Shown piece after piece: positions 8,090 through 17,662 of a DNA stretch of 64,000 nt; position 1 is the first letter of the stretch, and the number at the start of each line of letters is the position of its first letter. The DNA is from Rhizobium etli 8C-3 (lineage in GTDB: Bacteria; Pseudomonadota; Alphaproteobacteria; Rhizobiales; Rhizobiaceae). A program made the translations under genes and the position numbers. The notes beneath the pieces are model-generated. The model saw only the letters and a program-made list of their open reading frames with translations. It had not been told where the DNA came from and ran no database searches. The stretch is taken from NCBI RefSeq assembly GCF_001908375.1, contig NZ_CP017242.1:62001-126000 (forward strand), written 5' to 3'.

Positions 8090-9187
8090 ATGAGCGAACG
8101 GCAGAATTTCGGCTTCAGCCGGCGCGGCTTCATCGGTACGCTAGGCACGGGAGCCACCATACTGGCTACAACACCGTTCCTTTCCGGTGGGGCCAACGCC
8201 CAGGGCCAAGCGAGCGTGCCGGAGACGGCTGCCGCGCAATCCGCACGAACACGAACAATTCCGAGAACGGAGCAGACCCTCACGACACTTGGTCTCGGCA
8301 CCTTCCTGACCTTCGACGCCCGCCCAGGCGATGATCGCAGCAACCTTGGCCAGGTCTTTCGACGCTACGTCGCGGGTGGTGGTCGGGTCGTCGACACGTC
8401 GCCCCTCTACGGGTCGGCGGAAGTCTCCGTTGGCGCGTTCCTTGCGGGTACACCAGAGGCATCCGAGATTTTCGTCGCCAACAAAATCTGGTCGACCGGC
8501 GAATATCTCGGCGACGAGAGCCACGCTGTTGCAAGTCTCGAGCAGTCGAGGCTGCGCATCTGGCGCGACACAATCGACCTCATGCAGTGCCACAGCATCG
8601 TCAACGCACCTGTCGTCATTCCGTTGATGCAGGCCTGGAAGAAGGAAGGTCGCATTCGGTACGTCGGCGTGACCCACCATGAAACCGGCGCGCAGGATCA
8701 GCTCGCCGATCTTGTCGAGCGTGGCGGTGTCGATTTCATTCAGACGAATTATTCGATCTTCAACCGCAGCGCCGAGCGGCGCCTGCTGCCGGCTGCTTTA
8801 GACCGCGGGGTTGGCGTCCTCATCAACCTTCCGCTCGAAAAGGCGCGCCTGATGAAGGTGGTCGAAGGTCGCCCGCTGCCGGACTTCGCTCGGGAATTCG
8901 AAGCCGCGACCTGGGCGCAGTTCTTCCTGAAGTGGGTCATGGCCCATCCAGCCGTCACGACAGTGCTATGTGGTACTTCGAATCCGGAGCATGCCGAGGA
9001 CAATGTCCAGGCCATGTACGGGCCCTTGCCAGACGAGGCGATGCGCCGGCGCATGGTGCAGCATATGGAAACGATCCCAGGTTTCGCCGATATAGGACAG
9101 ATGCCCTGGTATCGTGACAAGGATTCCCAGTATCAGGGACTGATCCGGGCGGCTCAAGCATCAGCGCGTGCTCGTATGGGCCAATGA
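8090..9187 (+). CDS. Aldo/keto reductase with Tat signal
   Basis: ATG 8090 has AAAGGAG nine bases upstream and gives a 365-residue protein starting with FSRRGFIGTLGTGATILA, a good Tat signal. The mature part is an AKR barrel: VVDTSPLYGSAE with the catalytic Asp and Tyr near residues 105-110, FVANKIW with the Lys near 135, and LMQCHS at the position of the usual His. The C-terminal GTSNPEHAEDN resembles the cofactor-binding loop. Exported AKRs of this type occur in Rhizobiales but their physiological substrates are uncertain. It probably belongs with the exported enzymes upstream, although a pseudogene scrap separates them. Confidence 0.88.
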   Translation: MSERQNFGFSRRGFIGTLGTGATILATTPFLSGGANAQGQASVPETAAAQSARTRTIPRTEQTLTTLGLGTFLTFDARPGDDRSNLGQVFRRYVAGGGRVVDTSPLYGSAEVSVGAFLAGTPEASEIFVANKIWSTGEYLGDESHAVASLEQSRLRIWRDTIDLMQCHSIVNAPVVIPLMQAWKKEGRIRYVGVTHHETGAQDQLADLVERGGVDFIQTNYSIFNRSAERRLLPAALDRGVGVLINLPLEKARLMKVVEGRPLPDFAREFEAATWAQFFLKWVMAHPAVTTVLCGTSNPEHAEDNVQAMYGPLPDEAMRRRMVQHMETIPGFADIGQMPWYRDKDSQYQGLIRAAQASARARMGQ

Positions 9188-9297
9188 GGTTTCAAATTTG
9201 ACAGGCCCTGGCGGTGATGACGTAGAGGTTGTCGCGCAGGCAACGGCTTGGCCAAGCCGCAATCCGATCAATCAGACCTCGGATCGCATCTCCATCT

Positions 9298-9929
9298 TCA
9301 CTCGACGAGTTCACTCTGCCGCAATGAGAAGCGGTCAACGTGGAAAGGGTTGGGGTACGTGCGTCTGATCCGGTAAACCGCCGCCGGAGGAAGGTTGACG
9401 AGCGTGCCGCCGATCCGTTCCGCCTCGAGCCCGAGATGATTCAGCAATCTGGGCGGAACCGGACGGCGCGGGCCGTGGGTGAATTGATAGAAGGAGCCGT
9501 CCGACCTCAACTTGTCGAATGCGCCGGTCAGGATCGCCATCACCTTATGGGCGGCATCGACAGCACAGGCAGCCCGCTGACGACGGCACCGGCCGGCCTC
9601 CCGTTGAAGAGGTCGATCGTACGCAGGCGGGCGGCATCCATCCAAAGTGTGCGCGCTGCCGGATAATGGAAATGGAGCGCGGCGGCGAACTCGGACCCAA
9701 ACTCGATCAGCGCGAGGTCTTCCTCTCTGACGCCACGGATGATGAGCGCGCGTGTGAATGCACCCGTACCCGGGCCGAGCTCGATCACCGGCCCGGTGTC
9801 ACGCGAGATTTCGCAGGTGATGAGATTGGCCAGCGCCCGTCCCGACGGTGCGACGGCGGCGACGCGCAGAGGATTCTTAAGCCAGGCTCGTAAGAAGCCG
9901 AACGTCTCGGCCATACGCTGCTGTTTCAT
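9298..9929 (-). pseudogene. Frameshifted SAM-dependent phospholipid/rRNA-type methyltransferase
   Basis: The N-terminal frame (9929 to 9540) gives MAETFGFLRAWLKNP, then the SAM motif VIELGPGTGAFTRAL and VVSGLPVLSMPP. There it runs into a stop. The neighbouring frame continues with HKVMAILTGAFDKLRSDG and ends NLPPAAVYRIRR. Joined, they make a complete methyltransferase near 200 residues, of the family that includes rhizobial phosphatidylethanolamine methyltransferase. One base appears missing near 9550, in the codon after MPP. The gene starts six bases after the DedA gene, so they were an operon. A real mutation or a sequencing error would look the same. Confidence 0.75.
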
Positions 9930-9935
9930 TGGATA

Positions 9936-10637
9936 TCACCCCGAACATGTTCTTGGGCCGGTAGCACTGCCGATTGCGTGCCCCCGCCAGATGTCATCAG
10001 GTTTGGCATAGCGCGGCCCCCGTCTGCGACGGGCGCGAACCCATCGTGCGAGCCAGAATAGGGCTACTTCCGTAACGAGCAGGCAGCCCAGGGCTGCCAA
10101 AGCGAGGACCGTCATGTTCCCCGTCTCGATCGTGTGGGAGGCGTAGAAGCCGATGCCGATGAACAGCCCGTTCCAGGCGGCGATGCCGGCGGCCGATGCC
10201 ACGAGGACCCTGCGCGACCTTCCGCGCAGAATGGCGGCGAAGGCCGGAGCGAACAGCCGGACGGTCGGGACGAGCTGGAGAGCGAACGCAAGCGTTGCCT
10301 GGTTCCTGCGGAATGACGCAGTCCCGCGCTCAATGCGATCGACTGACATTCCGAAGATCCGCCCAGCTCTGTTCAGGAGGCGCACGGACCGCGCGGTGCC
10401 CATCCCCCGCAGGGTGTAGAACAAGGCTGCGCAGCCGAACATACCGCCAGCGACTGTCGAAAGGAATGCAGCGGGCAGCGACCAGGCCTCGTCCGCTGCG
10501 CCGATTCCGATCGCCAGCAGCAGCCCGTAGGATGGGATGACCGGCACGAAGCGCTCGGCCAGCGCGATGGCGAAAAGACCAACGAGCCCATACGCGCCGA
10601 TCCACGCCATGATCGCTGCTATCGGGTCAAAATCCAT
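9936..10637 (-). CDS. DedA-family membrane protein
   Basis: ATG 10637 has GAGGAA upstream. The long open frame further upstream lacks membrane character. The 233-residue protein has the DedA/VTT layout: a re-entrant first segment, ALAERFVPVIPSYGLLLAIG near residue 25, further hydrophobic segments, and a basic tail (RARRRRGPRY). Members are linked to membrane homeostasis and lipid flipping. The downstream methyltransferase fragment may act on phospholipids, which fits a shared lipid role. A broken relative lies at 20104-20321. Confidence 0.85.
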   Translation of the reverse strand: MDFDPIAAIMAWIGAYGLVGLFAIALAERFVPVIPSYGLLLAIGIGAADEAWSLPAAFLSTVAGGMFGCAALFYTLRGMGTARSVRLLNRAGRIFGMSVDRIERGTASFRRNQATLAFALQLVPTVRLFAPAFAAILRGRSRRVLVASAAGIAAWNGLFIGIGFYASHTIETGNMTVLALAALGCLLVTEVALFWLARWVRARRRRGPRYAKPDDIWRGHAIGSATGPRTCSG

Positions 10638-10815
10638 AATGCCATTCCTCTTCGATCGATGACAGGGGCAGCTTTCGCCGGATGTGGGCCGCGCGACCTG
10701 AAGGGAGGTGGGCCGCCTCCGGTGGTTCTGAAGCCGCCGCAGATAGGCAGGATCAGTGGCAATTCTCGTCGGATCGTCGGGCAGGAGCTTTCCTGATCCG
10801 AGGCGAGCACACGCC

Positions 10816-13137
10816 TCACGTCGCGACGGGGGGCAAAACGGTCCGGGTTCGGCGTTCGTCGACAGTCTCGGTGACGGCCAGCGGTAACGAGCGTATCCGC
10901 CGACCGGTGGCTGCGTGGATGGCGTTGGCGATCGCGCCGGCAACGGGCACGATTCCCGGCTCGCCCGCCCCGCCCGGCGGCAGGCCGCTGTCGACGATCG
11001 CGACCTCTATCGCCGGCGCATTGGCCAGACGCTGCATAGGGAAATCGTGAAAGTTCGATTCCACGACCGCGCCTGCATCAAGCGAGATGGCGCTCATCAG
11101 CGCGGTCGTCACGCCGAAGCTGATGCCGCCCTCCATCTGGGCGATCACAGCGTCGGGGTTGATTACGAGCCCCGCATCGATTGCACAGAAGACGCGGTCC
11201 ACTCTGACTTCACCGTCTGCTGCCACCGTCACCTCGGCCACCTGCGCCACGACGCTGCGATAGCACTCCTCGATGGCGATGCCGCGCCCGCGACCTGGCG
11301 CCATAGGGGTGCCCCATTTGGCCAACTCGGCCGCGCGGTTGAGCACGGCGAGGTGGCGCGGGCTGCCCCGAAGAAGGGCCCTGCGATAGGCCAAAGGATC
11401 CGCCTTGGCAGCCAGGGCGCATTCATCGATGAAGCTCTCTGTGAAGAAGGTGTTGAACGAGAAGCCGTTCGACCGCCAGAAGTGGATCGGCATGTGGCTG
11501 GGCACATGCTGGCTGCGGATCCGCCGGTTGGGGATGGCGTAGTGCAGCTTGTCCAACCCCTCGACCGAAATGCGATCCCCATCGGGACCGGGGTTGACGG
11601 GCAGGTTGCGGCTGGCGACCGATTCTATGACTGATTGCGTCGCGACAAGCGCGTCATAGGCGACCGGCAGGCCGTCCGGCCCGAGGGCGGCGCGCAGCCG
11701 CGCGGCGGCGTGACTGCGGAACAGGCCACGGCTGATGTCCTCCTCGCGCGACCAGATAAGCTTGACCGGCCGCCCGCGATGCCGCGCCGCGAGGAACGCC
11801 GCCTCGGCCACCACATCCTGATCGCTGCGCCGGCCAAAGGCGCCGCCGTTCATTGTGATGTTGCAGGTCACCGAAGTTGTCTCGACTCCCGCCAAGCCGG
11901 CGCCCCGGGCAACGCCCTGCCGGACGGCCATCGGCGACTGCGACGAGACCCATACCTCTGCGATCAAGTCGTCGCGGACGAGCACAGTGGCGTTGATAGG
12001 TTCCATGCAGGCATGGGGAAGGAATGGCACCGTGTAATCGGCCTCGACCACCGCCGAAGCGTCGGCATTTGCGATTACGAAATCGGCATCGCCATCGTCG
12101 ATATGCTCGTACGGGGTCGGGCTTCCGAGCGCGGATCGAAGCCGCGCTGACATCTCGGAACTGCTGACACCGTCCGCAGCGGTCTTGGTCCACTCGATAT
12201 CGAGGAGCCAGGCGGCCTGCTCGGCCTGCCACCAGGAATCGGCGACCACTGCCACCTTCTGCCCATCGATGACGGCGACGTCGCGCACGCCGGCCACGGC
12301 GCGGACCTCGTCCTCATTGACGACGCCGGCCACCTTGGCACCGAAGACCGGTGCATGCCGTATGGCGGCATGGACCATGTCGGGCAGAGCGACGTCCATG
12401 CCGAAGACCGGCTCGCCGCGCGCTTTGGCCGGGAGATCAACACGCGGCTGCGACCGGCCGATGATCCGCCATTCAGAGGCGGGCTTTAGCGCTGGACGAT
12501 CGGGTGGCGGCAGGAGGGCGGCCGAGCGGGAAAGCTCGCCATAGGACAAGCGCTGGCCGGAGGCCTCGTGGCGAACAAATCCGTCGCCGGTGGCAAGATC
12601 CGCGGCCGGCACACCCAGCCGCGCCGCTGCCGCTGCCAGCAGCATGTGGCGCGCCGAGGCACCGGCCACGCGCATTGGGTGCCACATCCCCATCGTCGAG
12701 CCGGACGCTCCTGTGGCGATGAAGCCCAGTTGCCCCAGCACGCGCCGACCCACCCAGACAACCGGTCCGGACGCCTCTTCCGGGCGGATCTGCAGCATGT
12801 TGAACCACACGGAATAGGCCGGATGCGCCTCCGTCGGGAATTCGACAGTGATGCGGTCGTCGAAAGGAATATCCAGTTCCTCGGCCACCACCATGGCAAG
12901 GCCGGTATGGATGCCCTGGCCCATCTCGGTGCGCGGGACATTGACGACCACCCGGCCGTCGTCCTGGATGATGAGAAATGCATTGAGAGCGGCCCGGTCG
13001 CCGTCGAGATGGCCATGAAGGCCGTCGACGTCGACGCTGGCGAGATAACCGGCACCGCCGACAGCCGCGACAAGGGCGGTGCCGCCCAGGGCCGCACCGG
13101 TGATCAGGAAGCCGCGGCGAGAAAGAAAACGGGGCAT
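10816..13137 (-). CDS. Isoquinoline 1-oxidoreductase-like molybdopterin subunit (IorB type), Tat-exported
   Basis: The 773-residue product starts at ATG 13137 with LSRRGFLITGAALGG, a clear Tat signal. It has the IorB layout with two molybdopterin-binding halves: TEMGQGIHTGLAMVVAEEL near residue 75, NGGAFGRRSDQD near 400, and GGAGEPG near 725, which keeps the catalytic Glu. Family members oxidise N-heterocycles or aldehydes in the periplasm, passing electrons to a 2Fe-2S subunit and a cytochrome. The small-subunit gene lies 10 bases upstream in the same direction. No cytochrome gene is adjacent. The left neighbour is the DedA gene. Confidence 0.9.
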   Translation of the reverse strand: MPRFLSRRGFLITGAALGGTALVAAVGGAGYLASVDVDGLHGHLDGDRAALNAFLIIQDDGRVVVNVPRTEMGQGIHTGLAMVVAEELDIPFDDRITVEFPTEAHPAYSVWFNMLQIRPEEASGPVVWVGRRVLGQLGFIATGASGSTMGMWHPMRVAGASARHMLLAAAAARLGVPAADLATGDGFVRHEASGQRLSYGELSRSAALLPPPDRPALKPASEWRIIGRSQPRVDLPAKARGEPVFGMDVALPDMVHAAIRHAPVFGAKVAGVVNEDEVRAVAGVRDVAVIDGQKVAVVADSWWQAEQAAWLLDIEWTKTAADGVSSSEMSARLRSALGSPTPYEHIDDGDADFVIANADASAVVEADYTVPFLPHACMEPINATVLVRDDLIAEVWVSSQSPMAVRQGVARGAGLAGVETTSVTCNITMNGGAFGRRSDQDVVAEAAFLAARHRGRPVKLIWSREEDISRGLFRSHAAARLRAALGPDGLPVAYDALVATQSVIESVASRNLPVNPGPDGDRISVEGLDKLHYAIPNRRIRSQHVPSHMPIHFWRSNGFSFNTFFTESFIDECALAAKADPLAYRRALLRGSPRHLAVLNRAAELAKWGTPMAPGRGRGIAIEECYRSVVAQVAEVTVAADGEVRVDRVFCAIDAGLVINPDAVIAQMEGGISFGVTTALMSAISLDAGAVVESNFHDFPMQRLANAPAIEVAIVDSGLPPGGAGEPGIVPVAGAIANAIHAATGRRIRSLPLAVTETVDERRTRTVLPPVAT

Positions 13138-13147
13138 GACTGTCTCC

Positions 13148-13612
13148 TCAGCGCTCGGCCAGCATGGCGGCGGCGCGATGGATTGCGCGGCGGATGCGCG
13201 GATAGGTACCGCATCGGCAGATATTGGTGATCGCCTCATCGATGTCGGCGTCTGTCGGACGTGGGTTCGCCTCCAGCAGCGCCGTGGTGGCGACGATGAA
13301 GCCCGGTTGGCAAAATCCGCACTGCGGCACCTGCTCCTCGATCCAAGCTTGCTGCACGACGGATAGCATTCCGCCCGATTGAGTCAGCCCCTCAACAGTC
13401 ACCACCGACGCGCCCGCAATGGAACCGACTGGCGTCATGCAAGAGGGAGTGGACTTTCCGTCGATGAGGACCCGGCAAGCCCCGCATTGGGCAATGCCGC
13501 ATCCGTATTTCGGGCCGAGTAGCCCGAGATCCTCACGGAGCACCCAGAGGAGGGGTTTGTCGACCTCAGCGTCGACGCTCAACGGCTTTCCATTGATGAC
13601 CAACTCAACCAT
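13148..13612 (-). CDS. 2Fe-2S small subunit of the molybdenum oxidoreductase (IorA type)
   Basis: The 154-residue protein has two iron-sulfur sites. A plant-ferredoxin-type cluster is bound by YGCGIAQCGACRVL near residues 38-50 plus a Cys near 58, and a second by QCGFCQPGF near 98 and ICRCGTY near 132. This is the standard small subunit of two-subunit IorAB/CoxS-like enzymes. No signal is present, so export would be as a folded complex with the Tat-bearing large subunit. It is the first gene of the pair, directly upstream of the IorB-like gene. Confidence 0.92.
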   Translation of the reverse strand: MVELVINGKPLSVDAEVDKPLLWVLREDLGLLGPKYGCGIAQCGACRVLIDGKSTPSCMTPVGSIAGASVVTVEGLTQSGGMLSVVQQAWIEEQVPQCGFCQPGFIVATTALLEANPRPTDADIDEAITNICRCGTYPRIRRAIHRAAAMLAER

Positions 13613-13702
13613 GCAGTTTCTCCTGATTATTGCCCGCGTTGCGTTGCTGATCGTCCGTCCCGTTGCGGCGCCACACGGCGGCGCGAAACTCGCCCCGGCC
13701 GA

Positions 13703-13897
13703 TCAGAGGAAGCCTCCGTCGGCGAAGTCGAGGTGGCTGTTGATCCACTCCCCGTCGGCCGCGCAAAAGGCGGTGATGGCCATGACTAGATCCTCCGGTT
13801 CGCCGATGCGGCCACAGGGGGCATGGCCGCGGACCTGCTGACGCTGGGGAGGCGGCGAGCGCCAGGAAGGTGCGACGGGCGTTATCGGATCGGACAT
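13703..13897 (-). pseudogene. Short-chain dehydrogenase C-terminal fragment
   Basis: The minus-strand frame ends with CGRIGEPEDLVMAITAFCAA, then INSHLDFADGGFL and stop. This is the typical C-terminus of SDR enzymes (GRxGxPEDVA..VDGG). Only about 40 residues match. The first 24 codons (from ATG 13897) look unrelated, and in another frame that stretch reads like a Tat signal (NARRTFLALAA). It is probably a relic joined to foreign sequence. Its position between IorA and the MFS gene suggests a former dehydrogenase in the cluster. Confidence 0.6.
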
Positions 13898-13961
13898 GGA
13901 AAGAACCTCTCTTTCGCAGAAACTTGTGAAAGTCGGGGTTACGGCCGTGGCCCTTCGGTAG

Positions 13962-15278
13962 TCACGGCCGCCATAGCGAGGCAGCAATGCGCTGGTTGGC
14001 GATCAGCATGGCGATGCCGGTCAGGATGCTTGCGACTGGGACGGTGAGCAGACCGAGCCCAAGACCGTTGGGAACCTGCGCCGCTGTCGCCGCATCGCTG
14101 ATCATGCCGACGATAAGGGGGCCGAGTGCCGGCCCCAGAAGACCGGAGCCGATCATCGCGAGGCTCGTCGCCATCGCCTCCTTGCCCTTGCCTGCCACCA
14201 AATGGGCAGCGCCAAAGCACCACGGCAGCAGAAATGCGAAGGAGAGCATTCCCGGAACGAAGAGCAAAATGGAAAGCCACCCGACCGGCGCGAACAGCGC
14301 AGCTGTCGTCGTCAGGCTTGCGATCATGAACAGGATAGCGGGCGGTCCGAGGACCCGGCCGGTGCCGGAGCGCACCGCGCGGTCGAACAGGCGTCCGCCG
14401 ATCAGCGTACCGCAAATCCCCATCAGGCCTTGCAGCAGCCCGAACGCAAGTCCTGCCTCGCTGGCGCTGTAGTCATGAGTGCGGATTAGGAAGGGCACTG
14501 CAAAAGCGTAGAACGGCGCTGCGGCGAAGCCGAGTGCGACCGAGCCGATGAACAGCCAGCGAAATGACGGGGACGAAAGCAGTTGCAAGCTCGACCGCAG
14601 GAAAGGTTCGCTCGTGGCGGCCGAGCGCTTGAGCGGTGGGGTCGGACCGACGACGAGGAGCGCCAGCAGACCGATCAGCACGCCCATGGCGCCGGCCCCG
14701 ACCAGCGCTGTGCGCCAGCCGAGCGTATCCCCGATCGCGCCGCCGGCGCCGAAACCGACCATAGTGCCGAGTGGAATGCCCATCGAAAAAATGCCGAGCG
14801 CCAGCCCGCGGCGCTCGGGCGGGATCTTGCGAGCTATGATCGCGTGGCTGGAGGGCGTCCCACCGGCCTCGCCGAACGCGACGCCGAAGCGGGTAAAGGC
14901 GAGGAACAGGAAGCTCATGGCGAGACCGCCAAGCAATGTCATCGCGCTCCAGAGCAGGATGCAGAAGACGAGGACGAACCGGGGCGATCCTCGATCAGCG
15001 GCGCGGGCGAGCGGTATCGACAGCAGCGTGTAGCAGACCGCAAAGGCGATGCCGGTGAGCAAACCCATTTCGGTATCGCTCAGATCGAGCTCTTCCTTTA
15101 TCGACTCGGCCAGGACGAAGGGAAGCATCCGGTCGATCTGGGACGTGGCGCTGACAAGAAATAGCGAAATAAGCAGCATTGTGGCCCGCCGACCCTCAAC
15201 GTATTCATCGCCGCTCGCAGTAGATATGGTGGGCAGATCAGCGTGCTTATCTATTGACGAAGCGGCCGTTTCTGTCAT
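13962..15278 (-). CDS. MFS transporter
   Basis: The product from ATG 15278 has about 438 residues and 12 predicted membrane segments. LARAADRGSPR near residue 95 is the loop-2 MFS signature. FGEAGGTPSSHAIIARKIP in the first half resembles the spinster-like/hexuronate branch of MFS carriers. A longer frame to 15356 exists, but the extra residues are not hydrophobic and overlap the start of the divergent AraC remnant. It may import or export the compound handled by the IorAB enzyme. Substrate unknown. Confidence 0.85.
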   Translation of the reverse strand: MTETAASSIDKHADLPTISTASGDEYVEGRRATMLLISLFLVSATSQIDRMLPFVLAESIKEELDLSDTEMGLLTGIAFAVCYTLLSIPLARAADRGSPRFVLVFCILLWSAMTLLGGLAMSFLFLAFTRFGVAFGEAGGTPSSHAIIARKIPPERRGLALGIFSMGIPLGTMVGFGAGGAIGDTLGWRTALVGAGAMGVLIGLLALLVVGPTPPLKRSAATSEPFLRSSLQLLSSPSFRWLFIGSVALGFAAAPFYAFAVPFLIRTHDYSASEAGLAFGLLQGLMGICGTLIGGRLFDRAVRSGTGRVLGPPAILFMIASLTTTAALFAPVGWLSILLFVPGMLSFAFLLPWCFGAAHLVAGKGKEAMATSLAMIGSGLLGPALGPLIVGMISDAATAAQVPNGLGLGLLTVPVASILTGIAMLIANQRIAASLWRP

Positions 15279-15331
15279 GCTTGATGCTTCCCTGGCTGCG
15301 AGTGACGTCATCAAGCTAGAGGAAATCTCCC

Positions 15332-15957
15332 ATGACCAGAATGCCGAATACCTCAATAAACTTGCCTATTCCTACAGGCGACGATATGCTGCCGGCTGAA
15401 GGGCGAGTGCTGGCGGGATCACCGCATACATCGAAAATCAGGGCGGCGGTGAAGGCCTGTTTCCGACGCAGATCGAGAACGTCAACATCATCCGTTCCTA
15501 CCAGCAGCGGATGCCGATGCGGCAGATCTATCGTCCGTCGCTTTGCGTGGTGGCCCAAGGGGCGAAGGAAATCCTGTTCGGCGAAGAGACGCTTCGCTAT
15601 GGCGCCATGGAATGCCTGGTCGTCAGCATGGAAATGCCGGCCAGCGGGCGGGTTGTCGAGGCAAGTGAGCAGACACCCTATATCGGCGTCACCATCGATC
15701 TCGACGTGAACATGCTGCGCGAGGTGTTGGAGCAGTTGGAGACGCCACCGGTTTCGCCTGCCACGCCCGGTCCATCCGTGTTCGTCGAAAGGTTGACGAA
15801 CCTTTGGCGGAATGCGTGCTGCGCCTGATCCGGGTGTCCGAGACGCCGAAGGCAATTCCGATCCTCTACCCATCCGTCATGCGGGAGATCTGCTATTGGC
15901 TTCTGACCGGCCCGCACGGCGCCGAACTCTGCAGCCTGGCCGTGCCGGAGTCGAGTT
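15332..15957 (+). pseudogene. AraC-family regulator, broken by two frameshifts and lacking its HTH
   Basis: ATG 15332 has AGAGGAAA upstream and gives MTRMPNTSINLPIPTGDD. The homologous frame then shifts near 15415 to ENQGGGEGLFPTQIENVNII and PSLCVVAQGAKEILFGEETL, and again near 15793 to EPLAECVLRLIRVSETPKAI. It stops matching after LAVPES at about 15950, before the DNA-binding region. It is a paralogue of the truncated gene at 3772-4524; the two share long identical stretches such as VSETPKAIPILYPS. The gene is divergent from the MFS transporter it may once have controlled. It cannot make a working regulator. Confidence 0.8.
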
Positions 15958-16068
15958 CGGTGAGCCGCTTCTCCAGCACCTCCCGCGTCATGCGTACCGC
16001 GTCGCTGCCGGCGGCGTAGTGGAGCGGCGGTTCGTCGGCTTCGACGATCTGTAGCAGGGCCTGACGTT
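15955..16068 (-). pseudogene. Short-chain dehydrogenase fragment facing the broken AraC gene
   Basis: On the minus strand the codons read IVEADEPPLHYAAGSDAVRM then TREVLEKRLTELD. This is the C-terminal pattern of retinol-dehydrogenase-like SDRs (ADEPPLRY..GSDA). It begins where the AraC homology on the plus strand stops. The arrangement mirrors the SDR/AraC junction near 3.8 kb. Confidence 0.55.
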
Positions 16069-16087
16069 GTAGTAGACATTGCCCGAA

Positions 16088-16268
16088 CCCAGTGGTTGAC
16101 ACCGTAAACCACATACAGATGGAGGAGGAGTTCGCGGACGAGGTGATGGCGTTGTTTCAGCGGCAGCCGAGGCCCGAGGAGATCCTTGTGGAACGTGTCG
16201 GCTTCTTACACTGGGCAGAGCGGGGTGGCCGCTTCGATCAGGCCGTCGAAATGCTCACCGCTCACTGA
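16088..16268 (+). pseudogene. Short-chain dehydrogenase C-terminal remnant
   Basis: The codons up to TGA 16266-16268 read EEEFADEVMALFQRQPRPEE, then ILVERVGFLHWAERGGRFD. This is a charged C-terminal extension seen in some SDR family proteins. From ATG 16119 it is 49 residues, with no Rossmann fold or active site. It is a second, separate SDR tail next to the one on the opposite strand, so the interval holds pieces of at least two genes. Confidence 0.5.
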
Positions 16269-16289
16269 GCGGTGATGTAGTTTTACATC
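16255..16289 (+). terminator. Two back-to-back hairpins at the SDR remnant stop
   Basis: TCACCGCTCA (16255-16264) and TGAGCGGTGA (16266-16275) form a perfect 10-bp stem over the stop codon. GATGTA (16274-16279) and TACATC (16284-16289) form a second. The pair looks like the original transcription end of the lost SDR gene. Confidence 0.45.
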
Positions 16290-16459
16290 AGCGCCGAACC
16301 CAAACCCCGATAAATAGTCCATCTACAATGGTCGGAGCCGCAGCAACCCATCGCATGGCGTAAACTACAAGTCATTTGGCGTATTTTGCGCTTGGCGTGT
16401 TCGACCAAAAGGGCCACCTTGCATGGTGAACGGCAATAGTATGCGATGATGTTGCTCCA

Positions 16460-17479
16460 GTGGACAAATGCAAGCTGGGGCAGGCGGTTTGGCTCACGCT
16501 TGATCGGCTTGGTCTGCCGCCGGCCGCAGTGTTGAGACAAGCCCGGCTGCCTGCCACACTTCACTTGCGTGAACAGGTGATTCTCACCACGGCCCAGCTC
16601 TTCGCAATCTGGAGGGCCATCGAGGACCTGACGGCAGACCCGAGGTTTGGTATCAAGTTGGTCGAGACGACCAGCACGATGGGTCATAAACCGGCATTTC
16701 TAGTTGCTTGTCTCGCTGCTGACTATCGCGATGCGCTGTCAAGAGTTGCCCGCTTCAAACGTTTGTGCGCGCCGGTGCACTTCGACGAACGGGAAGGGAC
16801 AATTCTTCATCTCCCAGGAGTGGCCCTTCGCCGCCGAGCCTGTTCCGCCCCTGCTAGCCGATGCCAACTTCGCCTTGCTGCTTGAAGTTGGGAGAAGGGG
16901 CACAGGTCAACATCTTACGCCTGTCCGTATGGACTTCGCACGTACCGGCCCCAAAATCGAAGTGCATCAGGCCTACTTCGGTTGTCTGGTCCGGTATCGT
17001 GCGCCACGCAACATGCTTGTGCTCAGGTCGGCTGATCTCGATCGCCCCTTTCCCGGTCACAACCCCGAGCTTCTCGACCTGCTTACGCCAGCGCTGAACA
17101 CGGCACTGAATGAACTTCAAGCGGAGAGCTCCGTTCGCGCGCAGGTAAAGGCCGTTCTCAAGAGAGGATGGCGAGCGGCCGACCGGAGATCGCCAATGTG
17201 GCGCGCGAACTCGGACTGAGCGAACGTACATTGCAGCGACGCGTTACGCAGGAGGGAACGACCTTTCGTACTCTTCTCAATGAAGCGCGCCAGGAACTCG
17301 GGCGCCAGCTACTCTCCGATACCTCAATGGAAATTGAAGAGGTTGCCTACCTTCTAGGCTATCAGGATACGAACTCCTTCTATCGAGCCTTCAAGGAATG
17401 GGAGAGCATGACGCCCGGTCGTTGGCGGGAGATCAACGGCATGGGCTCATCGCAGCACGGTAACGCCGTCCTTCATTGA
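16460..17479 (+). pseudogene. AraC-family regulator (arabinose-binding-domain type) with two frameshifts
   Basis: The start is GTG 16460. Frame one gives residues MDKCKLGQAVW through RFKRLCAPVHFDEREG. The homologous frame then shifts near 16800 to FFISQEWPFAAEPVPPLLAD and runs to about 17165. It shifts again, probably by one extra G, to ASGRPEIANVARELGLSERT and the final HTH VAYLLGYQDTNSFYRAFKEW. Joined, they make a full-length protein near 335 residues of the AraC family with an N-terminal arabinose-binding-type domain. The short third piece (from 17168) could still yield an HTH domain. The downstream SDR gene at 17663 is the likely former target. Confidence 0.8.
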
Positions 17480-17662
17480 TCTGCGACGCCCGCAATCTCG
17501 CGAGCAACATGGAGAGAGGTGAGAACGGCGTGACCTGCGAGCGAATTGGCGCGCTCCGCTACTGAGCTGCCCTCGTCTCAGCGCTATCCAATCGCCTAGC
17601 GGCATGACTGCTAACCGGCGACCGGGCTCGCTTCCCTACAGCGATTGAGAATGGAGGTTCAT

